From Phellopilus nigrolimitatus (taxonomy: Eukaryota > Basidiomycota > Agaricomycetes > Hymenochaetales > Hymenochaetaceae): a stretch of DNA of 64,000 nt. The DNA is taken from positions 434,001 to 498,000 of the forward strand of contig JAJOHG010000009.1 in assembly GCA_021029095.1 (NCBI GenBank), given 5' to 3'. The notes under the pieces are model-generated. The model worked only from the letters and a program-made list of their open reading frames with translations, was not told where the DNA came from and searched no databases. The position numbers were made by a program, and so were the translations under genes. This document shows, piece by piece, positions 56,703 to 64,000 of this stretch. Each line of letters starts with the position of its first letter. Position 1 is the first letter of the stretch.

Positions 56703-59700
56703 TTAAGAACGCAAGTGCCCGAGCCAGATGTCCAGTGCTTCGCAGTCATCGAGCTCGCGACCGGGCAGCCAAAGATCGCCCTCCGGACCTTCGCCACGCC
56801 AGCGGACAAGATATTGGAAACCGCGACCGCGACGCCGTTGATCGAGGATTCGCTCGACTTGCCACTCTTCGAAACCTTCAGGGTTGAGGACGGGTGGAGG
56901 CTGATGGAGTGCGCGAGAGGGATAAAGGGCGTCGTCGTTTCCGATGTAGCGTTTTAGCTGGGAAGCATGGAACGACAAGCATTTGTTCCGTGTGTTAGGG
57001 AGTTCGAGCTGGTAGACAGAGCGATCTGGGAAGGCACGGGAGACGCGGTACTTTCCGTCCCAGCGGGGCATGAACTTGGCGACGCGTCCGTCGCCATGTT
57101 GCATATAGTCACGCCGGCGGTGGAGAGTGGAGAGCATAACGTAGTCGCCGACTTGGTAACGGTCCTCCGGAGAGCGCGTTTTGTCAGCTTGTTTGGCTTG
57201 AGAGACCTTTGCTAGGACAAGGGCGTCGCGCGCTTCTGCGCAGTCAAGGGCAAGGCGTTGGAAAAGCTCACGAGCGCGCACGTCTTCAGGCAAGTCATCA
57301 GGGGGAGTCTCCAGCTCGATAAGAGGTGGTATGATGCGGGGAGAGCGACCCATCCTGAGCTGGAACGGGGTGAAACCCGTAGAGGCATTGACAGTATTCA
57401 TAAGTTCGAAGCGCACGCGAGGTAGGGCATCAACCCAGCCGGTTTGTTGGCGGGAGACATAGAAACGTAGCGCTTGAATTACGGTCTTGTTTGTTCGCTC
57501 GCTGAGGCCATCAGTTTGCGGATGGAAGGAGGTACTCATCTTGAGTTTGACTCCCGAGAGGTGGTGAAGAGTCTTCCAGAAGCGCGAAAGGAAGAGGTGG
57601 TCGCGGTCGCTGAAGATGTTGAGGGGGAGACCGTTCTCACAGTACCAGTTGTCAAAGAAGAGGCGGGCAAAGGTTTCAGCATTGATCTCGGAGGTGCAGG
57701 GTATGAGACGGACGTCGGCACCGAGTTGGTCGGTAATGGTGCAAAGGTAGTTAAAACCGTGATCGAGAGGGAGGGGGCCGACGAAGTCGATAAAGATGTT
57801 GTCCCCGCGCTCGCGGGCAATGGCAATGGGGTGGAGCGGCCCGGTTGGCTTCTTAGTTGAGGATTTGTTGCGTTGGCAGGAGTCACACTGTGGGATGTAA
57901 GACTTCTCGAGGTCAGAGCGCATATTAGGCCAGTAGAACGAGGAGCGAAGCGTAGCATAGGACTTTTCAGAGCCGTAGTGTCCAAGAGAGTCGTGTGCGA
58001 GCCGGAAGAGTGTCTCGCGCAGGTTGCCAGTCCTGGGAACTACAAGACGGTCGCCTAGGAAGATGAGGCCGTTCTCGATACGAATTCCTAGGGACGAAGT
58101 CGGATTTGCGAGGAGGTGTGCAGAGAAGCCGTCCTGGGGGTAGCCTGAGCGGATGTTCTGGAGGAGCTCGGTATCTGAGGTGATCGAGAGCACAGCCGCA
58201 GAAAAATCAGGCGCTGCTGATCGGGTCGCAGGCGGGTCAACGTTTTCCTCGTCAGGAAAACGCGACAGACCGTCCGCGACGATATTTAGCTCCCCCGGGA
58301 CGTAGCGGATCTCAAATACGTACTGAGCGAGGAATTCTTGCCACCGCGCTTGGCGGCGGGAGAGGTCTTTTTGTGACAGGAAATGCTCGAGCGTTTTGTG
58401 GTCCGTATAGACAGTGAAGGTCGCGCCTAGGAGGTCGGATCGAAATTTCTTGAGAGCTTTCACGATGGCGAGGAGCTCTTTCTCGTGCACCGGGTAATTG
58501 AGTTCGGGTCCGCGCAACGGCGTAGAGTCGAATGCTACGGGCCGCGCGGAGTCGGGGGTTGGGCCGAAGGAGAGCACCGCGCCGGTGCGCCTGTCGCTAG
58601 CGTCGGTATGGAGGAAAATCTTGTTGTCGCCAGGGCTTTTGTGGTCGATTGTGGTGAGACATTGAGCGGAGAGTACTAGTTTCTTGATATTGTCGAAGGC
58701 GTTTTGCGATTGGGCGGTCCAAGGGGGGAATTCTTTATCGGCGGTTTTGGTGGTGAGGGTGTTGAGTACGGAGGTATAATCGGCGAGGTTAGGGAGGAAA
58801 GGAGCGAGGTAGCGGACGAGCCCGAGGAAGGAGCGGACATCGGAGGCGGAGCGGGGTTGTGGCCAAGCGGCAATCTTCTCGGTCTTCTTGGGATCGGCTT
58901 GGATACCGTCTTGGGAGATGCGGTGGCCGAGGAAATCGAGGGAGGTGCAGAAGAGTTGAGTTTTCTTGGAGGAGCAGTAAAGTTTAGCCTTGGCGAGTGC
59001 ATCAAGAACGGTGCGAACGTTCTTGATGTGATCGTCAAGGCTATCGGACCAGATAATGATGTCATCGAGATAACAATGGCAGATCTTACCAATGAGTCCG
59101 GCGAGGGCGGCTTCCATGCGACGTTGGTGAGTAGCCGGAGCGTTACGGCACCCCATTGGCATTACCGTCCACTCGTACAACCCTAACGGAGTGTTGATGG
59201 CGGTCAACGGAATTTGATCCGGGCGGACCTTCGTCTGGAAAAAGGCATTCGTCATGTCGATTTTGGCCCAGATCTTGCCGCGAGCACAGTCCGCAAGAAT
59301 GTCGTCGACGCGCGGGAGGGGGTAGCTATCAGGTTCTGTGTTTGAGTTTAGTTCACGGAAATCGCAGAGCATGCGGGGGAGGGCGAGCGGGTCTGATTTA
59401 GCAAGCAGGAACGCGGGCGATGCGTGCTTACTACTCGACGGCCGTAAGCGGCCGGCATCTAAATGCTGTCTGAGAAGCGTGTCCCAAGCGTCGCGGTATT
59501 TGCGCGGCGACGTGTACTGGCGGGTACGGATGCGCTTGTCAGCGTCCTTTAGGGTGAACTCATGGTAGACGTCGTCCGGTAGATCATCAACATGGGGGAT
59601 GTCACTGGGAAAGAGTAAATAATAAGACTTGCGCATCTTAGATTCTTCGTCTGTCAGACGTTGTTGGAAGGCAATGAGTGTCAGACGGTCGCGGATGGCA

Positions 59701-61448
59701 GCGACAACATCAGGCTGCCACCTGGAAATGTGCTCGCGATCTAACGTCGCACGTCGCACGCGTGAGCACTTTGACAGCTCGTCAAGAAGCTCCTTCTTGT
59801 GGTTAATTTGATCCCTAAGAGCGGTCAGGGCTCGTTTGCGGGGCGAACAGGGTCGGAGCAACGGGGGAGGCCGTGTCAGGTCCGTTGGAGGGTTGAGGAG
59901 ATCATATTGCGCGTGTTTCGCAAGTGCGGAGCGGAGTTCGTGGTCAAGAACTATAGCATTCGCGGCAAGAAAGGGGCCGCCAAGGATCAAAGGAGAACAG
60001 AGAGAAGTGGCTACAATAGCACGGACAGTACGCGAAAGAAACTTTGAATCGGCGGAACGAGGGGCTATGTGTACATATTCCGTCAGGACTGCACTGCTAC
60101 TGTTGCCTCCCATTGCGAGCGCGACGTGTTTGGGCTCCGGGAGGCGGCGGCGACGGAGTTGTAATTGGTCGACGAGTTTGGTGTCAATCAGAACTAGGGA
60201 CGAACCATTATCAATTAGTGTGGGAATGGAGAGGGGTCCTTCGGGACCGTCGAGGAGACAGTTCCAGGTGAGGTGGGGTGTCTGGAAAGGAGAGACGTAC
60301 TCCGAACCGTCCGACTCGGAAGGCGCCTCGTAGACCTGGGAGGACGGCATCTCGACCCCGACGGATGCCACAGCCGTGGCGGCCGAGGATGTCGACGGCG
60401 CGCTGACTGGCTCCTCCGCAGTGTGTCCCGCGAGGTCGGCGAGTGCGTAGGCGGGCAACTGCGGGTGTGGCAGGTTTCTGATCGCCGCCACAGTTTCAGT
60501 CTTGACGAAGAGCGGGGCCGGCACCGGGGCACCCGGCGGGCGCTTACGGTCACCCTCCGCGTCGGTGATGGTCGCTTTATTGTGGTAAGAGGCGGGGAGG
60601 GTGCATGACAGCGCACGGTGGTTCGTGTAATAGTGTCGACAGTTGTAACAACCTCGGTGGCGGGCCAGAATTGCGCCTTCGCGTGGCGTGAGGCCGTAGT
60701 CAGCGGCGCGCAGGGGGCCAGGTCGGGCACGTGAGGCGGCCGGAACATTCGCTGTCGCCGGAAGGGAGGCGAGAGCTGGACGCGGCACGGCCACTGGCGT
60801 GGTCTTCTTGGATTGCGCACGGAGCGCGGCGTTGAGTGAGTCCCGACGGCGGCGAACGGTCTCGTCCGCCTCGAAGGCCGCCAGGAGCCAGAGGTCGAAT
60901 CCGACGATGCCGTGGACTGTCGGGACCTCGAGTTCCTTGCGGACCTCCTCATCACAGTGCGCCTCCATCAGGTCGCGTATGGCGCGGTTGTCGAAGGCGT
61001 ACGTGGTGCCGAGGAGAGCGTCGTTCTTTTCCAGGATCTCGTAGTAGAAGTCGTTGGCCTTGCGGCTGTTCTGGCGGAGCGAGAGGATTTCGGCCTTGGT
61101 GCGCGACTCCCAGCCGTATTCAAGGACGACGGGGCGGAGTGCGAGTGCGAACTGATCAAAATCCATAGCTTGGACGGCGGCTGCTTGTGGGGTGTACCAG
61201 TTACGGATGGCGCGTCCTTTGAGGCCACGCGCAACACGGCGTATGAGGTCTTCGTCGTCCTCGACACTGAGCCGTACCAACCAATCTGGGATTACCTGGC
61301 TGGTAATTACCGTGCGAGCCAGGTAAAAACTACCGTGGTAGTTTAATTTTGCCCTGGCAGGGCTTCTGGGGCCACTGGCAGGCTTCTGGCAATCAGCCCG
61401 GCACTCCGGCATGGTGCAGACTAAGCCAAAAGCGGACAGAAAATACAA
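56703..61448 (-). mobile_element. Ty3/gypsy retrotransposon polyprotein with chromodomain
   Basis: One uninterrupted frame of 1581 codons. In order: gag capsid-like region (to about residue 215), zinc knuckle CYNCRHYYTNH near 275, aspartic protease LIDNGSSLVLID near 412 (Asp-Asn-Gly), and reverse transcriptase with YLDDIIIW near 790. RNase H (LHTDASDRRTGAVLSF) lies near 948 and integrase zinc finger GHYGSEKSY/CDSCQRN near 1160-1195. The integrase core carries D in DFVGPLP, D in FSDRDHLF and E in LSERTNK, and a C-terminal chromodomain (FEEWQVERILDQRRRGRGFQ onward) starts near 1520. The full catalytic set is intact, which suggests recent activity. The 5' side is not complete: the first ~50 residues are encoded by an inserted short repeat element (61301-61538), and no 5' LTR is visible, so the gag start is probably lost. 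Confidence 0.9.
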
Positions 61449-61538
61449 GTTGCCGTGCCATGCACCCCCTTTCCTAATGTGGGGGTTTTTTTTTTCTTTC
61501 CCGGCCCTGCCGGGTTTTACCCAGCATGATAATTACCA
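61301..61538. mobile_element. Short palindromic element inserted in the gypsy gag region
   Basis: The ends are an imperfect inverted repeat: TGGTAATTACCGTGC...GGTAAAA at 61301 and TGGTAATTATCATGCTGGGTAAAA on the minus strand ending at 61538. Internal palindromes include actaccgtggtagt (61329-61342) and cccggccctgccggg (near 61500-61514). It has no coding capacity of its own but supplies the apparent start codon of the gypsy ORF. Confidence 0.65.
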
Positions 61539-62095
61539 TACAGTGCTAAAACGAAAACAGAATCAATCTAAACCATTTTAGGAGGGGTCGCGACACCGGC
61601 GATCCGTCGCGCCGTTGATCAATTGAGGTGCCGGTTATAAACCATCCCGCCGCACCTCCGCCTCCCGCCGTGCCGCCGCCTCCCGCCACCTTTGCCCGCC
61701 ACCTCGTGCTCACACTGAAAAAAAGCTTACTCTTATTCATTTTCTTTTCACCGGCACTGTAAACTTCCCTCTTTCGCCTATCCTGGCACGAGAAAAATCA
61801 GCTGCCATCTTTTTTTTTGCCCGCTATTCATGGCCGCGAGCACAGCTTTACTTTACGAGTTTGTCTTTACGAGTTTAGAACACACAATTTGTACTGGCTC
61901 AACAGTAAATCTACTACATTCATATTTTTACCGAGGGTTTCGTAAAGGGGAGGAAGGGAGGGGGCCGACTACACGGTCTGCGAGCTCCGCGCTCGCGGAC
62001 AAGCCATTTCTCGAGACTGAGCTCGCCCGACTTCCTCCCGGCTAACCTATCCACCTGTATGTCATGCCCCCCACCTCGGAACTCGCGCAGGCCGA
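61539..62095. other. Low-complexity flank upstream of the retroelement
   Basis: A minus-strand frame (61740-61546) is Gly/Ala-rich and could be the displaced start of gag (…SPVSRPLLKWF), but that cannot be shown. The rest holds cgcctcccgccgtgcc-type repeats and AT-rich DNA. No LTR seen. Confidence 0.35.
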
Positions 62096-62104
62096 TGGTC
62101 GTGC

Positions 62105-62575
62105 TCGCGGTGGTCGAAAATCCGCACGCTGCGAGAGGGGTGTCCAGCGGTCATACGGAAGCGCACGGTGCCGAAGTACGCAACCGTCGACATCGTGCTG
62201 GCGATTGCAGGGCGCTTCACGCCAGGGAACTTTACGAACTACTTCGACGTGCTCACTCAAATAGCCACATGAGCGCACGGCGTTCCAGTACGCAATGCAT
62301 CCAGCAATTTCGGAGCGCTTCACGCCGGGGAACTTCAAGGAGCCGCGAGCGATAGTTCCAGTGAAGAAGATGGGCCGTCGCTTGTGGATCTGCAGATTGT
62401 AGGAAGAAAGGATCAGTACGGCGGATGCTGTGAACCCACATGACGGTTTGTTGCAGAGAAAGAAATGCGACATCGAGACGTACATGTGAAAGCACCGGCC
62501 AGACGGGATCCATCTCATCAACATCGGAAAGACACCGAAGATCGTGCTTGCGGCGCGCATCATCGCGGCAGCCAA
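62105..62575 (+). pseudogene. Scrambled fragments of the 40S ribosomal protein S0/SA (uS2) gene
   Basis: Three plus-strand pieces match different parts of uS2, in the wrong order and with frameshifts. About 62108-62240 resembles VENP...VISSRPYG..AVLKYATVDI, then reads VLAIAGRFTPGNFTNY. About 62270-62365 is a second, shorter copy around SERFTPGNFKEPRAIVPVK. About 62455-62575 reads KKCDIETYM, a stop, then GIHLINIGKT-KIVLAARIIAA, which in a real gene precedes the other two. No full frame exists, so these are captured or rearranged gene pieces. Confidence 0.72.
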
Positions 62576-63040
62576 GTTTCTGCCCATTGTGCTTGACCAA
62601 CATTCGCAACCGTGTGGTGTGTATGGTGTGCAGAAGCAGCACGCCCGGGGTCCGTGTTGTGGTGCTCCCAAGGCGACTTGCTCGTGCTCGTGAGATGTTC
62701 TTCTTGGCCTTCAGAAACCTGAGGTTGCGCGAGTAAGAGAGAGGGAGGATGCAGAGCGAGAGGCGGGAAGTCGACGGCAATGGCGACGATGAGCAGACGA
62801 GAAAAAAAGCGGCACGACAAGAGCAGATGACGTGTCATCTCTTCCCTATTGGGAGTGATCAGCATGATCGGCACACCAAAGTCCTCAAATATTTTGCTAA
62901 GTCCGAATAACGACATAATCCATATTTTGAGCGTAGGTCCTTTGCGAGCTGCTTGACCTGCTAGTGTATCTACTCAGCAATCTATGTACATTAGTAGATA
63001 ATAATAATAACTAAATGATAATAACTTAATTAATTGATAT
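62576..63040. other. Spacer between uS2 fragments and KDZ transposase
   Basis: AT-rich towards the right (tandem ataataat/taattaatt near 62995-63035, just after the transposase stop). No gene seen. Confidence 0.4.
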
Positions 63041-64000
63041 CTATAAATTCAAATCGAAGTCGTCACCGTCCGACGCCGCCGAGTCAATTGCCCCGCGATC
63101 GTCTTCGCCTTCGTCAATGACGACACTTTCCCCGCCATCTACGATGGCGCCGTCGACGTCTTCTCTGGTGCTCGCATGCTCTTCCGCCACCATCCGCTCC
63201 TCCTTTTCCGTTACACCTGCCAACACACTCACTGCAGCTTGATTCTCATCAAAATCCCTCCCCCCCAGTCCGGTATTGTCGACTTGGACCCGTGCCAATG
63301 CGAGAGTGGTTCGCTTCCTCTTCACGGTTGGGACCGAGCGCGTGGCTTCGCCCGCAATGCGGTAGCGCTCAGGCCAGTCGATCGCGTGTTCGTGTGCGGA
63401 TACGGTCTTGTACCACTTCTCTGCGAAGGACGTCGCAATCGCCTCCCACGTATGTGCCTGCTTCCCCGCGTAGGCGTGTATGCCGCTAACCACTTGCTCG
63501 TGACCATAGACGGGGCCTTCCGAGACGTTACGCAGACTGGCCTGATCTCGCCACCAAGCCGCCTTCCAGTCACAGTACACCAGTGTTCGGCGCATTTCCT
63601 CGACTACAAGCGTGATTTCCTCCTCCCAACGCTCGGAGCGAGCCTGTGCTTTAGCCCATTCAGCACGGATGCCTAATATTTTCATTAGTAGAGAAAAGAT
63701 GAAACGTTAGGCTATGTACGTACCAGCGTCTATTTCTGCGTCCCCCCCCTCACCATTTCGCATTCGAGTCCATATCCATGAGACCTCCCGTCTACCTTCG
63801 CCATGCTGCTTGGATTTTCTTTTTCCATCGTCTTCGCCCTCGTCGATGCCTCGCACGTCTTTGAGGAGAAGAGGCTGCAGCCGCTCGGTCCACTCACCGC
63901 CGGGATTGAGCCTTTCCAAAGCGACGCGAGCGGCGCGATAGCGCTCGGCGGTCAGAGCAATTTTGCTTGTGAACTGAATGATAACGGAGCAAGCGCGCGT
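63041..64000 (-). CDS. KDZ-type transposase, C-terminal part (incomplete at window edge)
   Basis: Two exons are visible. The open frame entering from the right edge contains AERYRAARVALERLNPGGEW and a charged linker, ending at a donor near 63722. The last exon starts after an acceptor near 63673 (GIRAEWAKAQARSERWEEEI, VVEEMRRTLVYCDWKAAWWR, then an Asp/Glu-rich tail) and ends at 63041. The sequence around RAEWAKA..R..RWEEE..L..EEMRRTL.Y..WKA.WW is characteristic of the C-terminus of the large KDZ (Kyakuja-Dileera-Zisupton) transposases that are abundant in agaricomycetes. The catalytic core lies outside the window, so activity cannot be judged. Confidence 0.75.

Noticed and set aside
61600..64000. 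5' LTR of the gypsy element
   Set aside because: The expected TGTAACCTCCCGG terminus was not found on either strand in this interval.

Overview
The window is nuclear DNA of a filamentous basidiomycete, most likely an Agaricomycete. Genes have many short (about 45-70 nt) GT-AG introns and GC-rich coding sequence. They are closely packed, often in divergent pairs. The transposons are fungal types: a chromodomain Ty3/gypsy element, a KDZ-type transposase tail, and TA-flanked short inverted-repeat elements. The species cannot be named from sequence alone. All gene models here are manual splice models checked for phase consistency, with no transcript data.

Left third (1-23.4 kb) is a mosaic of local duplications. 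A class II sirtuin gene occurs twice in inverted orientation: a broken copy at 181-1838 and an intact copy at 20665-18996. An F-box-type gene occurs three times. Two copies, at 16.7-18.3 kb and 21.6-23.3 kb, are complete. A third, inverted copy at 5.4-3.9 kb has lost the exon carrying the F-box. Fragments of the RVB1 and DNAJC3 genes are scattered between these copies. Single-copy genes in this part are an HDHD2-type HAD hydrolase, RVB1 (a RuvB-like AAA+ helicase), a 197-residue uncharacterised protein and a DNAJC3/P58IPK-type ER co-chaperone.

Centre (23.4-27.2 kb) is AT-rich and holds four short TA-flanked inverted-repeat transposons, one nested inside another. Two of them keep a piece of a transposase helix-turn-helix region.

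Right-centre (27.2-55.3 kb) is a conserved housekeeping stretch. It holds RNA14 (mRNA 3'-end cleavage factor), a coiled-coil gene of about 51 exons, an Hrp1/Nab4-like RNA-binding protein, and a GH85 endo-beta-N-acetylglucosaminidase that shares a 175-bp divergent promoter with it. These are followed by a Yta7/ATAD2-type bromodomain AAA ATPase, a multi-pass membrane protein, an O6-methylguanine-DNA methyltransferase, an uncharacterised acidic protein and an Nbp2-like SH3 protein.

Right end (55.3-64 kb) is repeat-rich: a Ty3/gypsy polyprotein, two small inverted-repeat elements, scrambled fragments of the 40S ribosomal protein uS2 (S0) gene, and the C-terminal part of a KDZ-type transposase that runs off the window.

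The most unusual item is the coiled-coil gene at 30.7-37.06 kb. It contains twelve consecutive phase-1/phase-1 exons, nine of them exactly 63 nt (21 residues, three heptads). It ends in a duplicated C-x2-C-x28-H-C-x3-H motif, with an intron at the same codon position in both copies.
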